From assembly GCA_035690725.1 (NCBI GenBank), contig DASSKF010000117.1, positions 10,671-74,670 on the forward strand: a stretch of 64,000 nucleotides of DNA. Reading direction: 5' to 3'. Shown here in pieces: positions 16,457 through 29,303 of the stretch. The number at the start of each line of letters is the position of its first letter. The first letter of the stretch is position 1. Position numbers and translations under genes: made by a program. The notes beneath the pieces were generated by a model, which was given only the letters and a program-made list of their open reading frames with translations, did no database searches and was not told the origin of the DNA. This DNA is from DASSKF01 sp035690725 (GTDB lineage Bacteria > Actinomycetota > Actinomycetes > Actinomycetales > Dermatophilaceae).

Positions 16457-16459
16457 GAT
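16454..16459 (+). promoter_or_regulatory. -10 hexamer of a probably leaderless thiolase promoter
   Basis: TAGGAT ends exactly 6 bases before the thiolase ATG at 16466, and overlaps the end of the SGNH hydrolase gene (TAG at 16454-16456 is its stop). No ribosome site is present. Confidence 0.5.
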
Positions 16460-16465
16460 CGACGC

Positions 16466-17689
16466 ATGCCGGAAGCCGTCATCGTCTCCACCGCCCGCAG
16501 CCCGATCGGCCGTGCCTTCAAGGGGTCCCTCACCGAGGTCCGCCCCGACGACCTCGCCGCCACCATCGTCCAGGCGGCCCTCGACAAGGTGCCCGGCCTC
16601 GACCCCGCGCTGATCGACGACCTCTACCTCGGCTGCGCCGAGCCGTGGGGCGAGCACGGGCAGAACATGGCCCGCGTCGTCGCGACGCTGTGCGGCCTCG
16701 ACCACGTGCCGGCCTCCACCGTCAACCGCTTCTGCGCCTCCTCGGTGCAGACCACCCGGATGGCGTTCCACGCGATCCGCGCCGGCGAGGGCGACGTCTT
16801 CATCAGCGGCGGCGTCGAGTGCGTGTCCCGCTACGTCGACTTCTCCGGCGCCGGCGGGTCGAAGAAGGACTGGCAGAACCCGCGGTTCGCGGACTCCCAG
16901 GCCCGCAGCGCCGACATCGCGAAGGACAACACCACCTGGACCGACCCGCGCGAGGACGGCCTGCTGCCGGACATCTACCTCGCCATGGGCCAGACGGCGG
17001 AGAACGTCGCCACCTCCCGGGGCGTCTCCCGCCAGCGCCAGGACGAGTGGGGCGTCAGCAGCCAGAACCGTGCCGAGAAGGCCATCGCCGATGGCTTCTT
17101 CGCCCGCGAGATCACGCCGGTCACCACGCCGGACGGCACCGTCGTCTCGGCCGACGACGGTCCCCGCGCGGGGGTGACCTACGAGAAGGTCTCCACCCTG
17201 CAGCCGGTCTTCCGCGAGCAGGGCACGGTCACCGCCGGCAACTGCTGCCCGCTCAACGACGGGGCCGCCGCACTGGTGGTCATGAGCGACACCAGGGCCA
17301 GCGAGCTCGGGCTCACCCCGATCGCCCGGGTGATCTCCACCGGCGTCTCCGCGCTCTCACCGGAGGTCATGGGGCTGGGTCCCGTGGCGGCCTCCCGCCA
17401 GGCGCTGGAGCGGGCCGGCATGACGATCGACGACATGGACCTCTACGAGATCAACGAGGCCTTCGCCGCGCAGGTGCTGCCCAGCGCCGACGACCTCGGC
17501 ATGGACGTCGACAAGCTCAACGTCCACGGCGGCGCCATCGCCCTCGGGCACCCGTTCGGCATGACCGGCGCCCGCATCACGACCACCCTGCTCAACGGAC
17601 TGCAGACCCGCGACGGCGAGCTCGGGCTGGAGACGATGTGCGTCGGTGGCGGTCAGGGCATGGCCATCATCTACGAGCGCCTGAGCTGA
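16466..17689 (+). CDS. Acetyl-CoA C-acyltransferase (thiolase)
   Basis: A 407-residue thiolase that cleaves 3-ketoacyl-CoA in fatty-acid beta-oxidation (FadA type) or condenses acetyl-CoA. Catalytic Cys is in VNRFCASSVQTTRMA (about residue 90), the His in GHPFGMTGAR (about 360), and the second Cys in CVGGGQGMA near the end. YEINEAFAAQ is also present. Length and motifs are complete. It stands alone, without fadB nearby. Expression seems leaderless from its own promoter. Confidence 0.95.
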   Translation: MPEAVIVSTARSPIGRAFKGSLTEVRPDDLAATIVQAALDKVPGLDPALIDDLYLGCAEPWGEHGQNMARVVATLCGLDHVPASTVNRFCASSVQTTRMAFHAIRAGEGDVFISGGVECVSRYVDFSGAGGSKKDWQNPRFADSQARSADIAKDNTTWTDPREDGLLPDIYLAMGQTAENVATSRGVSRQRQDEWGVSSQNRAEKAIADGFFAREITPVTTPDGTVVSADDGPRAGVTYEKVSTLQPVFREQGTVTAGNCCPLNDGAAALVVMSDTRASELGLTPIARVISTGVSALSPEVMGLGPVAASRQALERAGMTIDDMDLYEINEAFAAQVLPSADDLGMDVDKLNVHGGAIALGHPFGMTGARITTTLLNGLQTRDGELGLETMCVGGGQGMAIIYERLS

Positions 17690-17700
17690 CCCCTCCCCCT

Positions 17701-17773
17701 CGACCGGACACGCGTCCGGCGAGCGATCTCGCACGTCGTTGCCGAGTGCGCTCTCGCAAGCCGTGTCCGGTCG
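17701..17773. repeat. 73-bp intergenic inverted-repeat element
   Basis: Perfect 12-base outer arms CGACCGGACACG (17701-17712) and CGTGTCCGGTCG (17762-17773) enclose two smaller hairpins, GCGAG-CGAT-CTCGC (17719-17732) and CGAG-TGCGCT-CTCG (17743-17756). It lies between convergent genes (thiolase and a hypothetical gene), so it may stop transcription both ways. There is no T-tract. It differs in sequence from the 1.8-kb and 5.0-kb repeats. Confidence 0.7.
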
Positions 17774-17798
17774 GCTCGGGGATGACCTCGGTATGCCG

Positions 17799-18122
17799 TC
17801 AGGGCAGCTCGCGCCGCACCCTCGCCAGCTCCTCGGTGAGCCTGGCGGCCGGCACGGCGTCGGCCAGGCACACGTCGTAGAGCACGACCCGCAGCTGGTC
17901 CATCAGCGTCGCCGGCCCCAGGTCGGGCACCACGCCTTCCCGCGCATCGGCAGGAAAGTCCCGAGGTCGGTGGTCGGGGGTGGCCGCGTCGGCGAGGTGC
18001 TGGGCCAGGGTGCGGACGCGGTCGGCACACCCCTCCGCTGTGTGGAGGGGCAGCTGGCGCCAGCGGCGCTCGATCCGGTCGAGCTCGACCGCGACGTCGT
18101 CCGGCACCGGGGAGGCGGGCAC
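17799..18122 (-). CDS. Hypothetical protein, 107 residues
   Basis: Not recognised. A 107-residue soluble, helix-rich sequence with no signal peptide or membrane segment. Charged stretches such as VAVELDRIERRWRQLPLHTA and ARLTEELARVRRELP suggest helices. The GTG start lies 9 bases after the stop of the upstream BI-1 family gene, so the two are probably one transcription unit. Codon third positions look GC-rich as in real genes, which supports coding status. Confidence 0.65.
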   Translation of the reverse strand: MPASPVPDDVAVELDRIERRWRQLPLHTAEGCADRVRTLAQHLADAATPDHRPRDFPADAREGVVPDLGPATLMDQLRVVLYDVCLADAVPAARLTEELARVRRELP

Positions 18123-18131
18123 CTGCGCCGG

Positions 18132-19022
18132 TCAGTCCCGGCGCAGCGCGAACAACCGCAGGAACTCGATGTAGAGCCAGACCAGCGACACGATCAGCCC
18201 GTGGGCGAGCAGCCAGGAGTACTTCTCCGGGACCTCCATCGCGACCGCCCGGTCGACGGTGTCGAAGTCGATCGCCAGTGAGTAGGCGGCCAGGGCGATG
18301 CCGACCAGGCAGATGATCCAGCCGAACTGCGTCCCGACGATCCCCCAGCCGCCGCCGGTGCCGAAGCCCCAGGCGGCGACGAGGTTGACGATGCCGAACA
18401 GCAGGTAGCCCATGATCGCCATGCCGAAGATCCGGCGGGTCCGGCTGGTGACCTTGACGAACCCGACCTTCCAGCCGATGAACATGCCGACGAAGGTGAC
18501 GAGCGTGGCGACCACGGCCTGGCCGACGACACCGTCCCACGCGGTCTCGAACACCTTGCTGATCGCGCCGACGAACACGCCCTCCAGGGCCGCGTAGCCG
18601 ATGATGAGCGGGACGCTGATCGTCTTCTTGAAGGCGATCACGAATCCGAGTGCGAGGCCGGCGAGCATGCCGATGCCGAACAGGGGCAGTGCGAGCGCCG
18701 GCTGGAGCTCGACCGCGTACCACGAGGCGGCGGCGAGGGCGAGGACCAGGGTGAACAGCCCCAGCGTCTTCATCACGACGTCGTCGAGGGTCACCCGCCC
18801 CATCTGGGTGCGGCTGGCGGCGTCACCGCTGTAGAGGGCCTCGAGCTGGTCGGCGCTCATGTTGCGCTGCTGGGCGCCCGCCGTGCCGGCGGCCGCGGGA
18901 CCGCCCGGGCCCATCGGCTGCCCACCGCGGGACTGCCCGGCCCGGGGCGCGGGGCCGAAGCCCGCGTAGCCGCCCCGGCTGAGCTGGTTGTTGATCCGGT
19001 TGAACACCGGGTTGCTGGCCAT
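18132..19022 (-). CDS. Bax inhibitor-1/YccA family membrane protein
   Basis: A 296-residue protein with an N-terminal soluble region of about 75 residues rich in Gly, Ala, Pro and Gln, including MASNPVFNRINNQL. Seven or so membrane helices follow, from KTLGLFTLVLALAAASWYA to LIVSLVWLYIEFLRLFA. This matches the actinomycete branch of the BI-1/TMBIM family, possible calcium or proton leak channels; function in bacteria is not settled. The ATG at 19022 is chosen because GGAGGA lies about 10 bases upstream. Confidence 0.93.
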   Translation of the reverse strand: MASNPVFNRINNQLSRGGYAGFGPAPRAGQSRGGQPMGPGGPAAAGTAGAQQRNMSADQLEALYSGDAASRTQMGRVTLDDVVMKTLGLFTLVLALAAASWYAVELQPALALPLFGIGMLAGLALGFVIAFKKTISVPLIIGYAALEGVFVGAISKVFETAWDGVVGQAVVATLVTFVGMFIGWKVGFVKVTSRTRRIFGMAIMGYLLFGIVNLVAAWGFGTGGGWGIVGTQFGWIICLVGIALAAYSLAIDFDTVDRAVAMEVPEKYSWLLAHGLIVSLVWLYIEFLRLFALRRD

Positions 19023-19195
19023 GGGCGTCGTCCTCCAGACGTCGTCAACCTGCGGGCGCGCTCCCGCCCTGTCAACAGGGTAAAGGCGAAACCCGGCGCG
19101 GAAGTTCCCGATCCGCACCGGCGTGACCCGATCGTGCCGTGCAGCACCATCCGTGCAGCCCCATGGCGGTGGGCCGTGGCCACCGCGCGACCTCG

Positions 19196-19269
19196 TGCCC
19201 CCGACGGGAGTCGAACCCGCACTGCAGCCATTTTAAGTGGCCCGCCTCTGCCGGTTGGGCTACGGGGAC
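19196..19269 (-). tRNA. tRNA with anticodon UAA (tRNA-Leu), short variable loop
   Basis: A 74-base cloverleaf on the minus strand. The acceptor stem is GTCCCCG with CGGGGGC and discriminator A. The anticodon stem-loop is GGCCA-CTTAAAA-TGGCT, giving anticodon UAA. The T arm is GCGGG-TTCGACT-CCCGT. CCA is not encoded. The variable region is only five bases (GCAGT), whereas leucine tRNAs normally carry a long variable arm; identity as Leu is from the anticodon alone. It follows udgB on the same strand. Confidence 0.85.
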
Positions 19270-19319
19270 GGCGACAGGCTACCGGGCCCCGACCGTCGGG
19301 CCCTCATCGTCGGGCCGGC

Positions 19320-20174
19320 TCACAGCCGGGCGATGACGGCGTCGAGCATCTCCTCGGTGAGCTTGCCGGTGAAGGTGTTCTGCTGGCTGACGTGGTAGCT
19401 CCCGAGCAGCCGCACCGGCCGTCCCGCACCGGTGGCCAGCTCGGCCTCCGCGCCGTGCCCGAACCTGGGCTTCGGTCGCGGCACCTGCCAGCCGAGCCGG
19501 CGGGCCGCGGCCAGGGCGGCGTCCCAGCCGATCGACCCCAGCGCGAGCACCGACCGCAGGCTCGGTGCGGCCAGCTGCAGGTCCCGGTCCAGCCAGGAGC
19601 CACAGGTCGCCTTCTCCTCCGTGGTGGGCTTGTTGGCCGGTGGGGCACAGCGCACCGCCGCCACGATCCGTATGCCGTGCAGCTGCAGGCCGTCGCCGCT
19701 CGCCCAGCTCTCCGGCTGGCTCGCGTAGCCCGCGCGGTGCAGGGCCGCATAGATCCAGTCCCCGCTGCGGTCGCCGGTGAACATCCGGCCGGTCCGGTTG
19801 GTGCCGTTCGCGGCGGGAGCGAGGCCGACCACGAGCACCTCCGCCTCGGGGTCGCCGAAGCCGGGACCCGGCCGGCCCCAGTAGGGCTGGTCGGCGAACG
19901 AGGCCCGCCGGCCGCTGATGGCCACGTCCTCGCGCCAGCGGACCAGCCGGGGACAGGCCCGGCACACGCTGACCCGGGCATCGAGCTCGTGGACGTCATC
20001 GGTGCCCCGGGCGAGCCGGTCCACCTGCTCGGCCGTCCGGGCGACCGGCGTGTCGGCGGTCGCGGGGTCCCCCGGCCAGCCCGTTCCCGGGGGCACCGGG
20101 GAGACGAAGGGCCGGCCGGTGACGGGGTGCGGGAGCGCCGGCGCCGGTTCCCGATCGGGTACCCGAGAGGTCAT
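19320..20174 (-). CDS. udgB: Uracil-DNA glycosylase, family 5 (UdgB)
   Basis: Removes uracil and related deaminated bases from DNA. The 284-residue protein has motif [21 protein letters not shown], typical of family 5 enzymes that lack the usual catalytic Asp or Asn, and the late motif [13 protein letters not shown]. Four cysteines, [15 protein letters not shown] and ATCGSW, fit an iron-sulfur cluster. The ATG at 20174 starts 8 bases after the ppx stop; the longer frame would need a TTG. It is last in the mfd-eno-ppx block, before the tRNA. Confidence 0.94.
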   Translation of the reverse strand: MTSRVPDREPAPALPHPVTGRPFVSPVPPGTGWPGDPATADTPVARTAEQVDRLARGTDDVHELDARVSVCRACPRLVRWREDVAISGRRASFADQPYWGRPGPGFGDPEAEVLVVGLAPAANGTNRTGRMFTGDRSGDWIYAALHRAGYASQPESWASGDGLQLHGIRIVAAVRCAPPANKPTTEEKATCGSWLDRDLQLAAPSLRSVLALGSIGWDAALAAARRLGWQVPRPKPRFGHGAEAELATGAGRPVRLLGSYHVSQQNTFTGKLTEEMLDAVIARL

Positions 20175-20182
20175 GGGCCTGC

Positions 20183-21154
20183 TCAACCGATCGACAGCGC
20201 GATGCCGTCGAGGATGTCGTGCTCGGAGGTGACGAGGACGGCCCGCGGGTTCACCGCGGTGACCTGCTCGACGATGCGGCGCCAGACGAGGGCTCCGCCG
20301 CCGATGACGTCCACCCGTCCCGGGTGCATGAACGGCAGCGCCGCGCGCTGCTCGTGGGACATCTCGAGCAGGTCGCTGCAGGCCGCGAGCGTGTCCTCCG
20401 CCGACAGCCGGGCCCCGTGGATGCGGGCCGGGTCATAGGTGGGCAGGCGCAGGGCGTGGGCGGTGATGGTGGTCACCGAGCCGGCGAGACCGACCAGCGC
20501 GGCCAGGCCGTCCAGCCCCACGTCCTCCGCGGCGCGGGCGATCGCGGCGTCGACGTCCCGGGTGGCGGCCGCGACCTCGGCGTCGGTGGGCGGGTCGGTG
20601 TGCAGGTGCCGCTCGGTCATCCGCACCGAGCCGATGTCGACGGAGCGGGCGCGCTCGACCCGGTTCGTGCCGCGGACGAACTCGGTCGAGCCGCCGCCGA
20701 GGTCGACGACGAGGTACGGACCGGGAGTCCTCTCCTGCCGCAGCTCCTCGGTCGCGCCGCGGAAGGACAGTGCCGCCTCCTCGTCGCCGGTCACCACCTC
20801 GGGCGTGACGTCGAAGTCCCCGAAGGCGTCCCGCACCCCGGCGACGAACTCGTCGGCGTTGCTGGCGTCCCGGGAGGCGGAGGTGGCGACGAAACGGACT
20901 CGCTCGGCGCCGAGCGCACGGCACTGCTCGGCATACTCCTCGGCGCGGGCGAGGGTGCGGGCCAGGGCCTCGGGCGCGATGCTCCCGGTGCGGTCGATGC
21001 CCTGGCCCAGGCGCACGATCTCCATCCGGCGCACCACGTCGTGGATCCGGGAGGAGTCTGACCCGTCTCGGGGCTCCTGCGACGTCACCCCGACGTCCGC
21101 GACGAGCAGGCGGATGGAGTTGGTGCCGCAGTCCACGGCGGCGACCCGGCTCAC
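20183..21154 (-). CDS. Exopolyphosphatase / pppGpp phosphohydrolase, Ppx/GppA family
   Basis: The 323-residue protein has the ASKHA-fold signature [18 protein letters not shown] at its start, [12 protein letters not shown] in the middle and [14 protein letters not shown] late. These are the phosphate-binding loops of the Ppx/GppA family, which splits inorganic polyphosphate or pppGpp. It is short and lacks the C-terminal HD domain of E. coli Ppx, as usual in actinomycetes. GTG 21154 overlaps the DUF501 stop as GTGA, with an AGGAGGACGG ribosome site. Confidence 0.94.
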   Translation of the reverse strand: MSRVAAVDCGTNSIRLLVADVGVTSQEPRDGSDSSRIHDVVRRMEIVRLGQGIDRTGSIAPEALARTLARAEEYAEQCRALGAERVRFVATSASRDASNADEFVAGVRDAFGDFDVTPEVVTGDEEAALSFRGATEELRQERTPGPYLVVDLGGGSTEFVRGTNRVERARSVDIGSVRMTERHLHTDPPTDAEVAAATRDVDAAIARAAEDVGLDGLAALVGLAGSVTTITAHALRLPTYDPARIHGARLSAEDTLAACSDLLEMSHEQRAALPFMHPGRVDVIGGGALVWRRIVEQVTAVNPRAVLVTSEHDILDGIALSIG

Positions 21155-21666
21155 CCGTCCTCCTCGACGTCGCTCACGCAGGGTCCCTGCGCCCACCAGT
21201 CGGGCAGGGCGGCGAGCGCCTCGTCGCCGAGCGGGTTGACGCCGGCACCGGCGGCGAGGGCGTGGGCCACGAGCACGTGCAGGCACTTCACCCGGGTGGG
21301 CATGCCCCCGGCCGACGTGCCCTCGATCTCCGGCACCGCGCCCAGCTCGCCCCGGCGCCGCAGGTAGTTCTCGTGCGCGTCGGCATACCGCTGCGCCAGC
21401 TCAGGATCCGCAGCGAGCCGCTCGGTCATCTCCCGCATCGTCCCCTGCGACTCGAGCGTGCTGACCGCCCCGGTGAGCCGGGGGCAGGTGGCGTAGTAGG
21501 TGGTGGGGAACGGCGTGCCGTCGGGCAGTCGTGGGCGGGTGCGGAGCACGTCCGGCAACCCGCACGGGCACCGGTGCGCGACGGCGGCGACACCACGAAC
21601 CGGGCGGCCGAGCTGTTCGTGGGCAGCCGCGAGGTCGGCCGCGCTGGGCGGGCCCTCGTCGCTCAC
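21151..21666 (-). CDS. DUF501 domain protein
   Basis: A 171-residue protein of the DUF501 family, usually between the divIC-like gene and ppx in actinomycetes. Visible conserved parts are AAVAHRCPCGLPDVLRTRPR, PFPTTYYATCPRLTGAVSTL and GMPTRVKCLHVLVAHALAAG. Conserved Cys and His residues suggest metal binding, but function is unknown. The GTG at 21666 overlaps the stop of the divIC-like gene (GTGA), indicating translational coupling. Confidence 0.92.
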   Translation of the reverse strand: MSDEGPPSAADLAAAHEQLGRPVRGVAAVAHRCPCGLPDVLRTRPRLPDGTPFPTTYYATCPRLTGAVSTLESQGTMREMTERLAADPELAQRYADAHENYLRRRGELGAVPEIEGTSAGGMPTRVKCLHVLVAHALAAGAGVNPLGDEALAALPDWWAQGPCVSDVEEDG

Positions 21667-22355
21667 TTGCCGTCGTCGTCCCGGATCGGCGGGAGGGGCT
21701 TGCTCGGCTTCGGGTCGACCGGCTCGACCTTCTTCGGCTGGGTGGCGGCCTGCTGTGCCGCCCCCTCGTCGGCCACCTGCACGGACGTCCAGACCTGGGC
21801 GTACCAGGGCCGGTGGTGCTGGGTGGAGCGGGAGACCTCGGCCACTCCCCGCTCCCCGGTGGAGGCGGCGCGCTTCCCGCGGTCGTCGATGACGGTGTAG
21901 GCCTTCTCGCCGGGGTAGACGAACTTCAGCCGCTCGCGGGCCTGCTGCTCGACGTAGTGCGGGTCCTCCCACCGCTGCCGTTGCTGCTCGAGGTCGGCCA
22001 CGTGCTGCTTCTGGTGGTCGATCTTCTCGCGGAGGGCCGAGACCTCGCCGCGCTGCTGCAGGTAGGAGTGGATCGTCGGCACGAGCGTGATCGACAGGAT
22101 CACCAGGATCCCGACGAGGATCGCCAGCCGCAGCGGCGAGATGCTCGGCCGTCCGGACACCGTGCGCTGCGCTCCCGAGGCGCTGGGTCGCCGGGACGGG
22201 CCCGAGCCGCCCCGCCCGGCCCGGCTGCGCCGGCTGGACGGCCGGGTGTCGGTGCCGGGCCTCGAGGAGGACGCGCGGCGGGTCGTCGACGAGCGCGCGG
22301 GACCGCTCCTGCCGCGGGGGGCCTGCGCGCCCGAGGGACGCCGGGTGGACGGCAT
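21663..22355 (-). CDS. FtsB/DivIC-like septum formation initiator
   Basis: Single-pass membrane protein of the divisome, thought to bridge FtsL and FtsQ. The 230-residue form has an N-terminal basic, disordered cytoplasmic region of about 70 residues, a membrane helix LRLAILVGILVILSITLV, and a coiled coil with SALREKIDHQKQHVADLEQQ. The conserved block after it is EQQARERLKFVYPGEKAYTV. The C-terminal tail is long and Pro/Lys-rich. The ATG at 22355 is 8 bases after the enolase stop. Confidence 0.92.
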   Translation of the reverse strand: MPSTRRPSGAQAPRGRSGPARSSTTRRASSSRPGTDTRPSSRRSRAGRGGSGPSRRPSASGAQRTVSGRPSISPLRLAILVGILVILSITLVPTIHSYLQQRGEVSALREKIDHQKQHVADLEQQRQRWEDPHYVEQQARERLKFVYPGEKAYTVIDDRGKRAASTGERGVAEVSRSTQHHRPWYAQVWTSVQVADEGAAQQAATQPKKVEPVDPKPSKPLPPIRDDDGK

Positions 22356-22362
22356 CGGCCGG

Positions 22363-23798
<1,436 letters not shown>

Positions 23799-23879
23799 CT
23801 GTCCGGACCGACCCGCCCGCACCGGTATGCCGGGCACGCGCCGACCGTGTCCTCCCACCGTCGCGCCGTGGTCGCCGAG

Positions 23880-24857
23880 TCAGGGGGTGGCGCCGAAGGA
23901 GCGCTCCAGGGTGCGCAGCGCCTCCCGCAGGGCCGCGCCCGGGTCGGCGCCCTGTCGCCGCGCCTCGAGGACGAGGGCCAGCAGCTGCCCACCGACGGTC
24001 TCGTCGCCGGCGGCCTCCTCGAGCAGGTCCGCCCGCCCGGCCCGCTCGAGGCGGGAGGCGACCTTGACCGCCCGCGCGAGGGGCGGCATACCTGCCGGGA
24101 TGCCGTCGAACGGCGAGGTGCGGCCGGGCTTCTCGGCGGCCTTGATCTGCTCCCAGTTGGCCGACACCTGCTCGGCGGTCGCGGCGTCGACGTCGGCGAA
24201 GACGTGCGGGTGGCGCCGCACCAGCTTCTCGACGATCCCGGCGGCGACGTCGTCGATCGTGAACGGCGCCCGCCGGTCCTCCTCGCCCACGCGGGACTGG
24301 AAGGCCACCTGCAGCAGCAGGTCGCCGAGCTCCTCGACCATGTGCCCGCGGTCGCCGGACTCGATCGCCTCGACCGCCTCGTGGGCCTCCTCGAGCAGGT
24401 AGGGCACGAGGCTCTCGTGCGTCTGCTCGGCGTCCCAGGGGCAGCCGCCCGGCGAACGGAGCCGGTCCATGACGGCGACGAGGTCGAGCAGGCGCCCGCC
24501 GGGCACGTCCCAGGACCCGACGAGCACCTCCACCTCCGGGGGCTCCTGCCGGCGGGTCACCTCGGTCGCCAGGGCGTCCGTGAGCCCGGGGTCGCCGTCC
24601 GGGGACCCGATCCAGACGACCTCCCCGACTTCGGTCCGCGTGGCCCGGTCGACCAGGTCGCGGGCGAGGGTCGGTGCGGCTCCGGTGGCCAGCCGGGTGA
24701 CGGGGACGCCGGCCTCGGTGAGGGCGGCGGGGAGGGGGTCGCCCGGGTCGGACGCGAACCGGTGGCCGGCGCGCTCGAGCGCCTGCCAGGCGTCGCGGCT
24801 CAGCAGCCCCGCGGGGACGCGCGGCGAGGTGAGCAACAGGGTGAGGCGGCCGGCCAC
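23880..24857 (-). CDS. mazG: MazG family nucleoside triphosphate pyrophosphohydrolase
   Basis: Hydrolyses abnormal or excess NTPs to NMPs, a house-cleaning role. The MazG fold is at about residues 127-240, with GGCPWDAEQTHESLVPYLLE, EEAHEAVEAIESGD, and EELGDLLLQVAFQSR, which carry the metal-binding EExxE and ExxD groups. The first 120 residues form the N-terminal extension usual in actinomycetes. The C-terminal part, ANWEQIKAAEKPGR onward, is typical. It starts 7 bases after the upstream lipoprotein stop, so likely the same operon. Confidence 0.95.
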   Translation of the reverse strand: MAGRLTLLLTSPRVPAGLLSRDAWQALERAGHRFASDPGDPLPAALTEAGVPVTRLATGAAPTLARDLVDRATRTEVGEVVWIGSPDGDPGLTDALATEVTRRQEPPEVEVLVGSWDVPGGRLLDLVAVMDRLRSPGGCPWDAEQTHESLVPYLLEEAHEAVEAIESGDRGHMVEELGDLLLQVAFQSRVGEEDRRAPFTIDDVAAGIVEKLVRRHPHVFADVDAATAEQVSANWEQIKAAEKPGRTSPFDGIPAGMPPLARAVKVASRLERAGRADLLEEAAGDETVGGQLLALVLEARRQGADPGAALREALRTLERSFGATP

Positions 24858-24864
24858 GCGGCGG

Positions 24865-25410
24865 CTACTGACCCGAGGTCGTGGACCCCGAGCTGGACTT
24901 CGAGGACGTCTTGATCCAGTTGGGCGGCTGCTGGCTGATGTTGCCGGTCTTCGGGTCGTAGTCGCCGTAGCGGGGGTTCACCGTGATGTCGGCATTCTTG
25001 AGCTGCTTCATGAACTGCTGGCCGACCTTCGGGTCCTGCTGCATCTGCTGGCGCACCACCTGCGTGGCCAGGGCCCGCCGGATCACCTCGACGGTCGCGG
25101 GCTTCGGGTCCTTGATGTGCAGCTGCCGGGTGAGGTACTGCTTCGCCTGGTCGGTCGAGACGCCCTGCCCCATCCGGGACGCCGCCTGCCGGGCGAAGTG
25201 TCCGACGACCAGCACCTCCAGCGTCGTCTCCGGCGTGGCCCCGGCAGCGGAGAGCTGGCCGGTCGCCTCCTGCAGGGTGGCCGTCGAGATCGCCTCGCCG
25301 TCCACGACGGCCGCGTTGCCCGGGTCGGCGGTGCCGCACGCGGTCAGGGCCAGGCCGGCCGCGAGCAGGGCAGCGGGCAGCGCCACGCGGGTCAGGCGAG
25401 GTGACGTCAC
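24865..25410 (-). CDS. SurA N-terminal-like lipoprotein
   Basis: A 181-residue lipoprotein. From GTG 25410 it has a basic start, a hydrophobic core ALPAALLAAGLALTAC and a lipobox LTAC, so it should be anchored outside the cytoplasmic membrane. The mature part, GNAAVVDGEAISTATLQE onward, matches the SurA-type chaperone N-terminal domain. No PPIase domain follows. The GTG at 25410 is preferred over a start at 25437 because AGGAA lies upstream and the signal peptide is then of normal length. It lies between mfd and mazG, the position of LpqU-like lipoproteins in other actinomycetes. Confidence 0.85.
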   Translation of the reverse strand: MTSPRLTRVALPAALLAAGLALTACGTADPGNAAVVDGEAISTATLQEATGQLSAAGATPETTLEVLVVGHFARQAASRMGQGVSTDQAKQYLTRQLHIKDPKPATVEVIRRALATQVVRQQMQQDPKVGQQFMKQLKNADITVNPRYGDYDPKTGNISQQPPNWIKTSSKSSSGSTTSGQ

Positions 25411-25499
25411 GGTTTCCGGTTCCTTTCGTCGCACCACGTCGCGCTCCTGGCGGGTGGCCCCGGGCGCTGCGGGTCGCGGCCCATGCTAATGGGACCGGC

Positions 25500-29192
<3,693 letters not shown>

Positions 29193-29237
29193 GCGCAGGT
29201 GCTCCTCGTTGTCAGCGTGGTGTCGACAGCACGAAAG

Positions 29238-29262
29238 CCCCTGCCCGAGCACTCGGGAGGGG
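29238..29262 (-). terminator. Strong hairpin between the beta-helix gene and mfd
   Basis: CCCCT and AGGGG, with CCCGA and TCGGG inside, form an almost perfect stem with one bulged base and a 4-base loop. On the minus strand it is followed by CTTTCG, a weak T-run. It lies after the stop of the beta-helix gene and before mfd, and so may separate the polysaccharide locus from the mfd operon. A TAGGAT hexamer upstream of it (minus strand, near 29275) could be an mfd promoter. Confidence 0.45.
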
Positions 29263-29303
29263 TGACCGGTCGATCCTACGCCGCCCGGTGCCGCGAGCCG
29301 CGC

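Noticed and set aside
19196..19320. tRNA gene as an integration site for a mobile element
   Set aside because: No integrase, no partial tRNA copy and no phage or plasmid genes nearby. The flanks are conserved chromosomal genes.
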